Shown: in pieces, positions 1 to 13,313 of the stretch
Layout of the letters: every line of letters begins with the position of its first letter
Numbering within the stretch: position 1 is the stretch's first letter
Assembly: GCA_013398955.1 (NCBI GenBank)
Contig: VWPU01005414.1
Coordinates: forward strand, 310,001 to 374,000
Source: Callaeas wilsoni
Taxonomy: Eukaryota > Chordata > Aves > Passeriformes > Callaeidae
DNA length: 64,000 nucleotides
Direction of reading: 5' to 3'
Program-made: the position numbers and the translations under genes
Notes under the pieces: model-generated
What the model saw: the letters and a program-made list of their open reading frames with translations, nothing else
Told to the model about the DNA's origin: nothing
Databases searched by the model: none

Positions 1-264
1 TCCAGATTGAACCTTTTCCACTTGAGTTTATGAGGGGTACTTGAAACACACTTGTCTCTAGGAAAAGCGGCAGTATGATGTAAGGGTGCATCCGAACATC
101 CGTGTCAGTGTGTGAAGGTGTTTTCCATCCTTACAAGATAAACTCAGGGGGAGCCCTAGCACCTTCTTTATATAGGCAGAAAGGGTAGAAGTTCACACTA
201 AAAAAATAAGTATCACTTTCATCACCAGCAATTAGTACTTGTCACTTGTAGGTCTCCAAGTTTC

Positions 265-330
265 TTAAAAAGAAGCTGGACTTATTACTCTCATTCTACA
301 GAGAGGAAACTGAGATGAACAAAGACAATT
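265..330 (+). repeat. MIR-like ancient SINE fragment
   Basis: The stretch reads like the core and 3' part of MIR: a TTATTA-rich lead, then ATTCTACAGAGAGGAAACTG, matching the MIR stretch TTTTACAGATGAGGAAACTG. It is short and diverged, as expected for a pre-avian SINE. Confidence 0.5.
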
Positions 331-3300
331 CGACTCTTCAAAGAGCACCAAAATACACCAGATTCTCTAGTGTGGAAACCATTTGGTAAGCAAAATACTG
401 GTTTTAACAGACACAAACGAGACTATCTCTGCCTAAAAAAAAAAAGAGTATGCGTTGATTTAAGGAGGCTCATTTAGAAGGTGGGAAAATTCATGTTTCA
501 GAATGAACTACCTTTGTTTTCATTTTCTAATTCACAGAGATGTCAATAATAATGTTAGACCAAGTCCTCACATAACCTGATACAGAGGACTGTATTTCAA
601 AGCCATAGAACCAATTCATTTTCAATAAAGGCCTCAAAAAGAGGAATGCAAATAGTTTCTTCTATAAGAACAAAGTCATAAAAACAGGAAGAAAACTCTC
701 CACATCACCTCAGTGGTCAGGCAGCTACAGCCAAAACAATCTGTGAGACTACACTTGACAAAGCTTCCATGCTCCAGTGACTGACAACAGAACTTCCATG
801 AGGAAGCAGCTGCCTGAAACAGAATACATAGTCAGAAAATATCTGCAAGACCAGGAAATCTCTTCTTGCTACTCAGAGCTGGTCTGAACCAAGGAGTAGA
901 ATCATGTTTTTATCTCACACATTCTGCAACAGAATAAAGAAAAATATGAAGTTCTGTACCTCAAATTCTCAGGTAATGAAATTCAGGATCCTAATTTTCT
1001 GGGGTGCTTTTTTGCTGAATGATTTTTTCCTGCAAAAGTAATTCTGAATCAGCACTCCACTTCCAAAGAGGGAAAAGACATTCTGCTACTTAAATAAACT
1101 TCACTGATTTCTGATGAAGTAATAAAACCCCTTAGTGTTTTAGCTATGAATTGCATGAAACAAAGATACGAAGCAACAGATAGCTAGTCTTATTTGTAGT
1201 CACTCCATAGAGGGAAGGGAAAAAAAACCCCAAACTTCAGAGCAATGGACAGAAAAACTGAAGAAAAGACACACCATTCTGTAACACCAAGCAAGAGAAA
1301 GAAAGGTGTTTCTGGCTCCCACTTCTCAAAGTAGGGCCACGTGAAAATTAGCCGGAAAACTCTTCAAAAGCCTGCTTTATGCCATCTCCATGTTGATCTG
1401 AATGAAGATCCCCATGAGGCAAGATGGTGAGGCCACTGGTCTACCTGCTTTCCCTCCCCACTACCTGAGGGTGATCACTGCAATAACCTGCACAAGAGAA
1501 TATTTCAGCTCCTAAATGATGCCAAAACATTCATCATTTGGGCAGTATTGATGCATTTCTGTTAGGACAACTTTCAGCTGAAGATAGGTAGCAGCAACAG
1601 CTAAAGCCCAATAATTTCTCCTCAATTCTGCAGTTACGCTTTCAAGTGGAGATAATCCAGCACCACCACTTGGCAACTGAAATATGGTCTTCCAACTTTA
1701 TCTCTCCTTCATGTGCCTTTGTCCCGCTGTTCATCTATCACTCACAACATGTCAAATAACACAACTAATCTCTCTGCTTCCCAGAACAGTTTATCTGAAA
1801 GACACTCAACACAGTTTCTTAGGTATAAGGATCTCGGCACACCACCTAAAGCACATTGTTCAGCTTAACCAACTGAGGACACCAGTAATCACTAAAATAC
1901 AGTGTTCCGAGGCGTTTCATAGAAATAAAGAACCTTCACTGTAATGAAGATCATTGAATTTCCTATCTTGTCTCATGTTGCTATTTTGAAGACACTTGGC
2001 ATCATTGAAGAGAACTGCTACTAGCAAATTGTTTGACCTTCATTAACCTAGAAAGAAGGTACGCTTCACTGCTGTGCTGAAAGCCACCAGGTATTTACAA
2101 GAACACAGTTTTTTGTGTTGTCAATATTTTGTTGCAAAATAAACCACCTACGTGGGTCAAGTCTGTGCTAACTGTAATGTCTCCATGTGAAATAAGTACT
2201 TCCTAACAGGGTATGGGAAGACGAAGGACACAGAGCAAGAGCCAGGCAAAACTTCTTGTTTCCCTTCTCTTCTAACACTGGGTCAAAGCATCGAAGACAA
2301 TAAACAGGCGTGACACACTTCTGCACGCTGCGATCTACTTTAATGGTTTAAGGTTTGTGCCAGTAACAGCAACTGAAACAAAAACATTCAAGATGACCTT
2401 TCCAAAAATGTCTTTGGTCAGTAACAAATCAGATGACTAGTACTACCACAGCCTTCACCAGTCCCAAAATGAGAAATATTTCAGACCAGGTTTTCTAATA
2501 ATTTATTTTGTACTTTTTTCTTAATCACTTTGCAATAGTATACTTTACAAGCTGCAACCTCAAAAACTAATATCATCTTGTTTGTCAAGAAGTAAAAAAC
2601 ACAAAGACCAAACTAATTTAATGTCTGCCCAATGGTTAGGAGAAGTGAATACATCTTGTCCCAGAGGAGAATAACATGATGCAAAGCCTAGATTTCTCAG
2701 CAGAGCTTTTTCCTACCTACAACACTAATGAAGACCATAAGTCTTACTATATGAAAGCAGGAACATCTGCAGCCTCAGAAAGGCAACTTCTTCTACATAA
2801 ATCCAGAAGATACTGAGATTACAGATGTGAGTGAGATTCACTGCAGTCAGATAATCATTAAAGGAGGCATCAGGTAAACCATAAAAGTAAACACGTCATA
2901 AGTCTATCAAATTCACGTTAAAAACCTCAAATGCATTTAAAAATTTATTATCTCTGAACTGATTAGGCTGTCGCCTTATCTGGTGTGATTCTGGAATGCT
3001 ATTCACATCAACACTGAAAATACTGATTTTTCTGTGCTTTTGAAGGAAAAACCTCACATTTCCCTTCAGGCTGTATTAGGCTCGCAGCACAAATGCAACT
3101 GAAGGATACATTAGCTGCGTCCTTTCTCTTAGAGAAGAGCAAAAAGGGCCACATTTGCTAATATGTGGATGGCTAGAAGCAATTATCCATCACAGAATCA
3201 GGCCAGAAAACTACTGATTACAAAAAGGAAAGATCTCATTTTAGAATTCAGCTTCAATACCAGAATCTGCTACTCTGTCCCACATACACACAAACTAATT

Positions 3301-6300
3301 CACATTTGTGGGAGCATTCACTTCTCCCTTCTGTGTGTTTTTTCGTTACTGTTAAACCAAACGTGCAATACAAGAACCTCTGCCGTGTGAGACTGTAGAG
3401 GTACTTTCACAGTGTGAGAGAAAACAGCAGCATCATCATAAAATAACTCATTAACTGGAGTACTCAGACTTACTGCTGAATTTCTTTACTTGTATATTAT
3501 AAAAAATTGGACTTGGGTTGAAGTCCATTTCTGTGCAGAGTCATGATTATCAGCAGACCAGACAGTGACACCTCAAACTCTTTACAGATTACACAGGTGG
3601 CCAGTGTCTACAGCTGGAATTTCGAAAACTAGAACAAGAAAGGCAAAAATAATCCAGGAAATTATTACCAATGTGAATAGAAGTCTTATGATTATTATTT
3701 AAATAAAGGAGCTGGTATGCTGAAGTACAACACGTCTCTTTTTAGACATTATCCCAAACATCAACCAGATCTCTAAATAATTTCTGAGAAGAAACATGTT
3801 CTAGTGGTAGATTCCTAATCCCCCTGGAGAAAGCCCAGATCATCTCCATTTAAGGTCAAGCAGGCAACAGCTGCACATTTTTGTTTCCCAGAACAAAATG
3901 CAGCAGAGCAAAACCTCCAAAACAGATTCCTTTTTTAAAGCTTTTCCTTTCTGATATCCATGGGTGTCTGGACCTGTTCACCCAGGAGTGAATGAAAACA
4001 GTACAATGACGTGCTCATATATCGCGTCTGTACTTGTCAGACTTGACACGTCCTATAAGCAGTACTTTGGCATCTGCCTCAGAACCCCACCAAAACCTCA
4101 ATGAGTTACATGAGGGAATGATACTAACCTGAACTATAAAAATGTTCTCAAGAGAGTGTGCCTAAATAAGCCTGTTGAGAGAAACAACATCAATACAAGA
4201 TCTACAACACTCATGTGGTCCAAACTTGTACATGTTAGTGTTATTTGGCAAATACATTTTCCATCTTAAAATTCTTATCAGAGTTAGATATTTAGAGAGG
4301 ACATGTATTATATTTGATGAAATCTTAGTATTTGTTCAGTGCCTAATTTGTACATTTAAGTATCAGTCTTTAAAATGGAGACCAAGCTATGACTGTGTCA
4401 GCAGCTCACAAACAAAACAAAATTCTCTTAAGGTATCTCATTTCTAAAAAGGTCTAATTCATTAACAAAAAGAGTCAAGAATTTAGCATAGTGTAACTAA
4501 ATAACATGACAATGTTACATCGATTTGGTAAAAGGGAGGAATGGCATTGCAGCTGTTGCAGTGCTGTGTGTTGGACTTCGTAACAAAATAGAGAGGGTGA
4601 ATTTCAATAGTACAAGTTTCATATTACATCTTACAAAAAGCAAACAATCCAATGCTAGCACTTTTCTTGGATGACAGTATGCAATAAAAACATGAAACTT
4701 CTCTCATAAAACAGCCAAACACAGTTTGCTTGACTGTGAGAGATTTATAATGTTAATAATGCCCTTATAAGTAAATTATGAAACACTTTGCACCAGTAAA
4801 GAACCATCACTCCTCACTGTGAAGATATTCAATTAACTTTCAACTGACATACGTGACCCCAGACTTCCTGGGTTTGATATTAAAGGACAACTGAAAGCAG
4901 GCAGATTTATTATACCAAAACCAAGTTGCTAACTTCCACTGTGATATAACCAATTTGCAGAAGAGCACAAAAATAAAAACAGAGCTCAATTTGAAACACG
5001 GTGGTACATCATGCCCAAAGCCCTTCTGTCTCTGGTTTGAACGATGTACCCCAGCAGGGCTTCCAGGGAACAAAAAAACCGAACTAAACTAACAAACCCA
5101 CTCTTTCTGGGTTCCTGCTTAGAGCCAAACACTCATCTATGCTAAACAATTATTGTCAAAACTCAATCTGTAAGTGTTCAGAGTTAGGCTGAGCTTCAGT
5201 ATTTTTGCCTGCAATTTCCAAATCAGGAAAAGGCACATGCTGTCAGTTGCATCCACACAGAAAGCCTGATGCTGGATGCTCACACACTTGACAGCTTAAT
5301 CCTTTTGCATCCAGTAAATCCTTCACTTCCCAAATGCACAAAATCTACTCTGTATATGCACTATGTTGTCACTTCTCAACACAGGAAAGTATACATAAGA
5401 TAACCTGTAAAGTAGCATTAAGCTCCTATTCCTATCCAAACGGAAAGGGCTCTCAAAAAATTCACTTAAAATAGTTTCCAGCCACAGAAAGTGGGAGGGG
5501 AAGAAAAAATGTGGACGTGTGTTTTAAAGGAAAGATTAATACTTCAAAATACATAGCAATTATAAATTTCAGAGATGAACTTATATATGCCAGATTTTAT
5601 CTGGAAAAAAAAATCCTCTAACCCACACATTAAAGGCTGGAAGAGACTTGAAATACAGAAAAGTTATTTCAGTTTAAGCACTGTGAGAAGAAAGACAATA
5701 TTGGAAAGCACCAGTCATACACTATAAACTGAATACCAGCTGTGCAACAGCATTATCTAAGCTATAGATATGGAAAGTGTAGTTTAAAAGAATACCTTGT
5801 ACGAAAGAAAACCATTCCAAGTCAAACACCCACAAGAAATGTGACAGCCCTCACTATCTAGGTTTTTTTATGAAGAAGAAGAAACATTGCTGCAGCAAAA
5901 GTAACACATCCAAAGCAGCTCCCTGAATAAGCTCCCATTTAAGTTCCTGTTTAAAAAAAGGCATGGTGTCAGCAAGCGGCTCCCTTTGCTACCCCACTGA
6001 AGCATGCAGCTTCCCAGATTGCCTTATCCTGTGGTTGAGCAGGTGGTCTCCCTGGCACACAGTTCCTTTCACAAAAGGAAAGGTGCTGCCCCTGTTTAAT
6101 ACATTACTGCTGGGAATAATTTTAGAGGAGCCACTGCCTGTGTCAGAAGGCAAACGGGACCAATCAACTTGCGAGCTGCTGAGTGACACTGTGAGTCCTG
6201 CCTCTGAAACTTTTGTTATTTTTTCCCCTCAGCCTACTTCAATTGTTTCCACAACTTGGTCACAGACTCGGACAAGTTGCCAGAGATCTACAGGCACATC

Positions 6301-8680
6301 TCTCAGCCCAGAGCAAGGTCCTCCGTGCTTCACTAAGTCACATCAAGGGTAAGGAACCTCTCTTCTGTGTAATGCTTTTAATTCTTGCAGGAAGGCACAC
6401 TGTAGCTGTACTTTTCTATAAAAACTGCTCAAATTAACAGCTGGTTTTACTTTTATGAAAAATATTGAAATATAGGCTTTATAGCTCTGAGTCAAAGATA
6501 TACTGCTGTGTGGGGAGTCTTTCAGCAACAGCAAAGGCAACAGAATTTCTCACATGTTCATGGGACACCAGCTGTCCTTGGGTAGATGATTTATACAGGT
6601 GGTATCGCACAAGAAGGTGAGAAGGTTTCATCATGTTTCTCACACCTTTGTCTTTCCTTTTAAATTTACTATCTTTTGCTTGTTTTTTTCCTTTGTCTGT
6701 TTGGTTTTAGTTTTTAATGCAAAATCTACAAAGAGAATAATTCATTTAAAGTTTCATAGAGACTTTTATTTTCCCCAAGCTGCCTTCACAGTCCAGCAAG
6801 GGTGAAGCTCTTTCACCACTAATCTGGAAAAAAATTTTTCTGATCTAATACATTGAGAAAACAAACCTTTTTTTTTGCTGTATGATGAAAAATTACCCTT
6901 AATTTAAAAATTTAAGTGATTTATAGCAGTACTACAACTGAAATTATACCATGTTACTCTAAGTGCAGTTCAAGCTACAGAATCCACTTAATGTTTTTGC
7001 TTTGACATCCATTAAAAGTTTATTTTCTCCTATTGTTCATTGTAACCGCCACACTTGTCCTAGATTGCTTCTATTAACAGATAAATAATTTAGCTAGGAT
7101 TTGAAACATCATGAACTGAATTTCAAATGCGGAAAATAAACCATTTATTTTTAAGAGAAGCACAGACATGTTGTACAATGAAATACAATCCCTTTAAAAT
7201 CACTAAAAAAAAGTGCATCTCACACAGAAACGTCACATAGAGAACATTTAATATTTACATATACAAATATTTTAAAAATAAATACGATTCATGAATATGT
7301 ATGTCTCTAAGGTACTAATGCTCCTTAGAATCATGTTCGCCTCTTTCATCAATTCACACCTTACTGTCTACATATGGCTCTGGTTATAGAAGAGACAAAC
7401 CTAATATAGACTTTCAATTTTGTGGAGAGGTGTTTTCCCTGTTAGTGAACACATATACTTAATTCCTTTTCCTATTAGTGACTGGTAGGCATCAGGCAAA
7501 GATACATCCAGGTGCTTGGTTATGTGCTCAACAGCCTTGTGCTGGTTTTGAATATTCAAGTGATAGAAATGTCTGGACATGCTGTTACTCCTAAGGCAAA
7601 CAATCTATTACAGAGTTCTCTAGAAGCTGTTTTCGGTAGGCTGAAGCAGCAATTCAGACCTCCCAGTGCCTACAAAGAGCAAGAAGATTCCAAGACAGAT
7701 TTTTTTTAAAGGCTGAAGTTATATATGTGTATATTCAAGTGAAGACAGTAGTTAAGGTTTATTCTACCACTCAGAGAATCTTTCTTTTCTAACACAAATA
7801 TTGCATATGCAGACCTTTAAAAATACAGACTTTATGCATACACACATAGATTGAACATACATACAGACACTTAACTGCTCTAGGCAGCTCTTCACTGGAA
7901 GCTGGAATGCATCCCATAGCTACAGCAGGTTAGCTGCCCCATCATCTCAATTTTACCCTGTCAGAGTTCAGTAATTTAATGTAGATGAGAAAGTGGCTCA
8001 GTTGTTAAAATAAATGTTAAAATTTCACACTTATAACATCCCATGTCACAGACATCCAAACTCCGAGAAATAGCAACCTACAGTCATGACAGAGGCATGT
8101 GCTACAGGGCAGGTGGTAAGTGTTACAAATCAATGTGAAATTAGGCATTTAATTTACAGCAGGCAATTTTCAGTCTTTTTTTTTTTGGCTACTCATTTGT
8201 CAAGATGATGATGCAATTGTTATTTAAGAGAAATTCAGATTTATGTATATAGCACATTTTTATTTTTATATTGCTTTTAAAAGATTGCTAAAGATTGCTT
8301 CTGCTTTCTGGAGATTGAAAAAAGGCTTAACAGGACCTTCCTGGCATCAAATAACTTCTCAGAAGTTGAATTTATCTACTATATCCTTCTCAACTGTATC
8401 ATTGTTCCCTGAGCTGCTAGAAGGTTAAAAACAAATCTTGGAACATCCCCTTCCACTTCTACCTTTTATACATGCTAGATGTACTACAATTTTTACTTTA
8501 ATTCAAACTGCACTTAGACCATTTCCTACTAAAGGGACATTATGAACCACCATAGCTAAAACTCAACATGAAACAACTTGTTAGGTACTCAGTTAATGCA
8601 GCAGAGGATGGAGTTCATTTCCTAAAAGAAATTTACTACATAAAAGGCAAATCACATTAACAGACTGGAAATGGTATAGA

Positions 8681-8830
8681 GTTATTTAATATCTTATTTT
8701 GATGAGAGGAACCCATGAGTATGGAGACTGAAGCACCTGCCCAAGATCCCACTGCATGGTCCTGCAGCAGTTGCAGGGAATTTAACCAACTTAAAAACTA
8801 GCCCAAAGCCCTGGCTCCCAGGCTACTCTA
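8681..8830 (+). repeat. MIR-like ancient SINE fragment
   Basis: In MIR order I see TTATTT, GATGAGAGGAACCCATGAG, GGAGACTGAAGCACCTGCCC, AAGATCCCACTGCATGG and CCCTGGCTCCCAGGCTACTC. These correspond to the MIR segments for 'gaggaaactgag', 'cttgcccaaggtcacacag' and the terminal 'ctctgactccagagcc'. Heavily diverged. Confidence 0.55.
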
Positions 8831-9067
8831 ATGGACCAGCACACATGAAAGTCACAGTTATCCACAAGATATGTGGATAAATTTCAAAACCCAAAATGAC
8901 TGGTGTGTTCAACTATTCATCAGTGTCATTTCTTGTCACCTACACCGTTCACATTCTCATGGACTTGAAATACAAGTAGAGGCTCTTACTGTTGGTCTTG
9001 TGTCTTAGAACACTAAGAACATCAAAGCTACCCAGAAGGAAGATTGTATAAACAATGAATTTGTAAA

Positions 9068-9084
9068 GGGGGGGGGGGGGGGGG
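9068..9084 (+). repeat. 17-base G homopolymer
   Basis: There are seventeen consecutive Gs flanked by GTAAA and CAGGAA in AT-rich intron sequence. Such a run is length-unstable, can form a G-quadruplex, and is a frequent site of sequencing error. Confidence 0.9.
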
Positions 9085-12000
9085 CAGGAATCTCAAGTGT
9101 ATCTTCCCCTATGCTCTCTGAAACACATGACACTTCAGTACAAAACAGACAAACGGTAAAGAGAAAGATAAAATGAGTTCGTTTTTCCTGTTACCAGCAC
9201 TTCTCAAACTATGAACTGAACTGTTGCTTCTTTCCCCATCCCAAGGAAAAGTTTTCTCCATATGATTGAAAAATGACATTATATGCCACAACTTATTGTA
9301 AAAATCTATTCAATAGACTTATGCAACATAACTTTTTAACAGTGCCACTCAAGGCTTCACCTGGTCACGTGGAACTGCAAGAATTCAAATAAGTCAAACC
9401 TCTTCTATTCCACTGATATCACGGCTGCATTTAGTGAACATATGACAGGAAACAGGCTGTGGCATTTCCAAGGGAGCCAAATTTATACCGTGTGACTTCA
9501 AAGGAGTCAATGCAGTTGCACCAGGCATGAGCATGGCGCACAGGTTCTACCCTGCTCACATACCCCCTGTCATTGTGAAGGGCACCCAGGAACAAAGATA
9601 AAAATAACCTAATACAAATCAGGAAAACAGTCACATGTCAGTGAAGTGGGAAGTAGTAATTGTGATCAGTGACTCATTCTAAAGTATGAGGTATAGGGGA
9701 TTCCCTACATAGTAACATACAGGGTCAGCCACCAGACCTCTTCCTGCAAATTCACTCTGTGCCTAAGATGAGCCTTGCACGTCCATTAACAGCACTGATA
9801 AAACACAACTGCACAGCAATGCAGCCAGCTGTTCCTCTTGTGTGATGTCTTGTCAAACGATTCACATTCTCTGACTTCTAAAAAATATCAAATATAATTT
9901 GCCCTCTCGGTGCACTTTTGTTTCAAGAAGTGGTGTGTGCATGCACAATTCTTCTTTATATTGGCCTAAAACACAGGGGGACTGAACAGCAGAGAGCAGC
10001 TACTATTTGTGACAATGATCAGTCTTTGTTTCTGCGTAATTATTTTCCAAGCTGTCCATTTTGACCTTGATAGCCATCCTGATGCAGCTATGTTACTGAA
10101 TCTATTTCTCTTTCTGCACACTTTAGGTGGGTGACAGCACCATGGAGGATTAACAAGCAAGGTATGTGTTTATTAGTTGAACTCAAGCACCTGTAAAGAC
10201 AAATTTATTGAAATACAGACACAGAATTGGCTTCCTCTGCTTACTAGAAAACATCCCACAGATAGGCATAGCAGGTTAAACAACACATAGATGTTTCAAA
10301 AACTTCCAAAACCATATAAGCTACTAAATCAAGAAATTAAATCTATTTTGTCCTTTCCTTATCCCTTCTCTACAACATTTTCTAGCTGTAAGAGGTATAG
10401 AGATTTTAACTTACACTACCTTCCATATTTTAAGATTCTTTTGTATCACCTATCTGGTCACATGTGTCCAAATATCTATTTTGACCTTGCATCTGTGATG
10501 CCCAATTAGATAATATTGCTTTTTATGGAAGAACTTCAGAGCCCCACGGCCTTCCCCCTTGAGTTATGCAAGAGAAACATACGCAGCAACACAGCAGTGC
10601 AGGTGCCAGCACGAGTGCAGTTACACATAATGCAGTGTACATGAAATGGAATGTACATTTATCGCGCATGTACACAGCTACACATTGATGCTGTTCCAAT
10701 CCTTCTGTGGGCCCCAAGAAAAAAAACTGATCAGGAAAGATAAATGTTGCTGCAGCAGGTCACATACAGCCCAAAGACCAAGAGCTGCACACACCTGACA
10801 TTGAAAAAACGACATAAAATGCCATGATGAAGTCACCCACAGGAAATGCTGTTCTCTGGGCAGTGTCTGTCACACAAGCTGGTTACACAAACTCTTCTCT
10901 ATCCATGTAAATCCATTAGTGGTTCAACTACTTGGACTTGTCTATGAGAAGATAAACAGTCTAGTGCATCCCAGCCTGTACTGGGCTGGGAGAATGAATA
11001 TGCATTCAGCCAAGAGACTTGAGAATTCCTTGTGCATGTCTTGCTTTTACTGCACTTGGGACAGACCGTGACTAGCAAAGAGCTAAGCAGAATATACTTG
11101 GCAAGCATTTTAACTGCTTAAATAGATGAAAACAGGTACAGCAGAAAGTCAAACAAAGATGAAAAATTATAGTCACTACAAGAGTACATTCCTGGTGTAT
11201 GTTTTGTTTGCAATAAACTTAAGATCAACTACAGCTCAAAAAATCATAACAAAATCTAAAGCTCAGTTTGAGAAGGAGATGTCGTCACATGGCATCCTCT
11301 AAAGGTATTAAAGACAATAACCCCAAGACAATAACCATGTGCAATCTGATTGCTTTTGAAAGTCTCTTAAATATCAACAGTGCCACTGAAAACACATGTA
11401 TTCTATTCATACAGTACCATTTGACTCTACAGCCCAACATGGAGGGATTAAAAAAGGAAGAGCCTGAAAAACACTTTCTCCTTTTAAGGTTTTTACACTT
11501 TAGCCACATACAAAGACAAATTCATGGGCAACAGAGTATCTCTGATTCAGTCAGGATCATCATGTAATTTGGGCAGCAGACATCTAAGTAATTATTTTCC
11601 TTCATATGGCATATATAATTTCACTTATTGCCAAGAAAAAAAAATAAAGCAGCGACAACGAGAGGCTTTCTGTGAAAAATATGAACACACTATAAATTCA
11701 TAAAACATTTAGGGCTAAGTGCAGCTTTAGGAACAAAGTTTGGCAGATGCATATATCATAATCATTTTAAAAACCAAGTTTTCACATTGTGACAGTACCT
11801 ACATTCAGAATCCAACCCACCATGAGCTAAACAAGCATATATCAAAGCCAGCTTCTTGCCACAGAAGGTTCATACAAGAGTTTTACATTGCAACTACTTG
11901 TTTGGAGTTTTAAAACAACTGACACTCTGTCCTTCCATCTGCCATTAAAAAGGAGGAAAATACACTTTAAACTTAACACTCACTTAAGACTCACTCGCAA

Positions 12001-12240
12001 AGTTGTATAAATACTTTGTTTTGTTCCTCATAGCAGTCCTCTGCCTTTGCACCCACATTTGTTCTACATGCATAAAAAAAGATTTAGCGCTTACTCTGTC
12101 TTGTCTGTTGAGAACTATGCTACTAAAATTTCCTACAGCAGTGGTGCATTAAGTTTTAATTGCCCACCATAAAGAATTTTTACTTGGAATGAAAATACTT
12201 CAACAGGATTTCTTTTCCTCCCTTCCAGAAAAACGTACTG

Positions 12241-12283
12241 GTAAATCAGATTATCTGCCCTGTCAGTACCAGCCAGCAGGACT
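12241..12283 (+). repeat. Upstream copy of a repeat pair flanking the PLN coding exon
   Basis: It opens with GTAAATCAGATTATCTGC, identical over 18 bases to 13271-13288, and continues with recognisable similarity (CAGTACCAGCCAGCAG here, CAGTAACAGCCAACAG there). It contains TTATCT, the reverse complement of the GATA-factor core AGATAA. It lies about 590 bases before the PLN start codon. Confidence 0.75.
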
Positions 12284-12690
12284 ATCCAGATCTCCTGGCT
12301 GAAAAGTCTGTGACCCTACTCTTATCATCAAGCTTTCACATGTGCTTCAACAAATAAAGCAGAGGGGTGTGTGTGGAAAGGCAATCACCCACAGCCTTTT
12401 CACTGACTGTGTGAGATAGAGATCTTAGACTCTAAAGCAATAATCTGGGCAAAACCCAGATATCCACAATTTCCATAGTACAGTTACTCAACACTGCTCA
12501 GAAGCAGGTGCTCAGTAGACTTCAGGAGGAGAAGCATAATACAGCACAAATCTAAACTTAAAACCCCAAATTTTAAAAATCCTGTTTTAACCTAAAAACA
12601 CTGTAAAAGCCATCTGTTTATTTCAGGCTTTTTAGAACTTTAAAACAATCTTCATTTGCACTCATAAAAACACTTCTGCACTTCTAATTC

Positions 12691-12710
12691 TCTGCTTTCC
12701 TGCCTTCCAG
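12691..12710 (+). other. PLN: Probable 3' splice site of the PLN coding exon
   Basis: A pyrimidine-rich tract ends in TTCCAG at 12710, with a branch-point-like TTCTAAT just upstream (about 12683-12689). It is the best acceptor before the PLN start codon. It would give the coding exon about 121 bases of 5' UTR starting at 12711. No transcript evidence is available from sequence alone. Confidence 0.6.
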
Positions 12711-12831
12711 CTCCGCAAAGGCTGTCTAAAACAAAGAGAAGATATTAGGCACTTTGCACTGTTCCTGATCACTGCTCTTCTTTCCTGCACTCCTAAAACC
12801 TCTGATTTGTGTCCTCTGCTTTCTTGTTGCC

Positions 12832-12990
12832 ATGGAGAAGATCCAACACATGACCCGCTCCGCTCTGAGGAGAGCCTCAACTATTGAGGTCAACCCACAA
12901 GCACGTCAAAGGCTCCAAGAGCTCTTTGTGAATTTCTGCCTGATTTTAATTTGCCTCTTGCTGATCTGTATCATTGTGATGCTTCTCTGA
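12832..12990 (+). CDS. PLN: Phospholamban, complete 52-residue coding sequence in one exon
   Basis: The translation is 52 residues, exactly the length of vertebrate phospholamban. It begins [17 protein letters not shown] and ends with the invariant helix [22 protein letters not shown] is a single-span sarcoplasmic reticulum protein that lowers the Ca2+ affinity of SERCA; phosphorylation relieves the inhibition. Visible features: the PKA motif RRAS with Ser16, the CaMKII site Thr17, the cytosolic helix and linker (1-30), the membrane helix (about 31-52), Cys36, Cys41 and Cys46, and the Leu/Ile zipper of the pentamer (Leu37, Ile40, Leu44, Ile47, Leu51). Compared with human PLN as I recall it, changes are confined to the cytosolic part plus Val33. 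The start codon context is GCCATGG, a strong Kozak site. The gene lies antisense inside CEP85L intron 3, the arrangement known in mammals. The 5' UTR is interrupted by an intron in other vertebrates, so exon 1 should lie upstream. Confidence 0.99.
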   Translation: MEKIQHMTRSALRRASTIEVNPQARQRLQELFVNFCLILICLLLICIIVMLL

Positions 12991-13270
12991 AGTTCCAGCA
13001 CCTCCCTGCACTGTCCTCTAGGAAAGTCACCCCAGGGGGAAGAGACCTACACCTGCAACTCCCAGTGCAAGGATCCTCATGTGACAGGGGCTAGCACTTG
13101 GACTAGAGGGCGTGCCAACCAGTGCCCTCTTCTCTTACCACCCGCTACATGTATTAAAAACACGTTTTCTGTGCAGAACAGTGTTTAGATCCTGTAGTTA
13201 CAAAGCTGTGAGTGAGTCAATTTGTCAGTCTCAATTCAGAGATGTCTCTACTACATGGGGTAAAGTATCA

Positions 13271-13313
13271 GTAAATCAGATTATCTGCTCCCACCAGTAA
13301 CAGCCAACAGCTG
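13271..13313 (+). repeat. Downstream copy of the repeat pair flanking the PLN coding exon
   Basis: The second copy of the element at 12241 is in the same orientation, 1030 bases away and about 280 bases after the PLN stop codon, so it would fall in the 3' UTR. The first 18 bases are identical and the rest is similar with small shifts. Confidence 0.75.

Larger units (their letters stand above)
1..12690. other. CEP85L intron 3, left part; may contain PLN exon 1
   Basis: This AT-rich stretch shows no recognisable coding exon on either strand; the short ORFs match no family I know. It holds MIR-like remnants (265-330, 8681-8830), a 17-base G run and one copy of a repeat that recurs beyond PLN. 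By analogy with mammals, a noncoding PLN first exon and promoter could be here or further left, but I cannot place them. Confidence 0.6.

Noticed and set aside
5963..6352. 129-codon plus-strand ORF
   Set aside because: Ser/Pro/Thr-rich without recognisable domain; an overlapping opposite-strand ORF is equally open.
12662..12880. 72-codon minus-strand ORF overlapping the PLN start
   Set aside because: It is a shadow of the PLN coding exon on the opposite strand.
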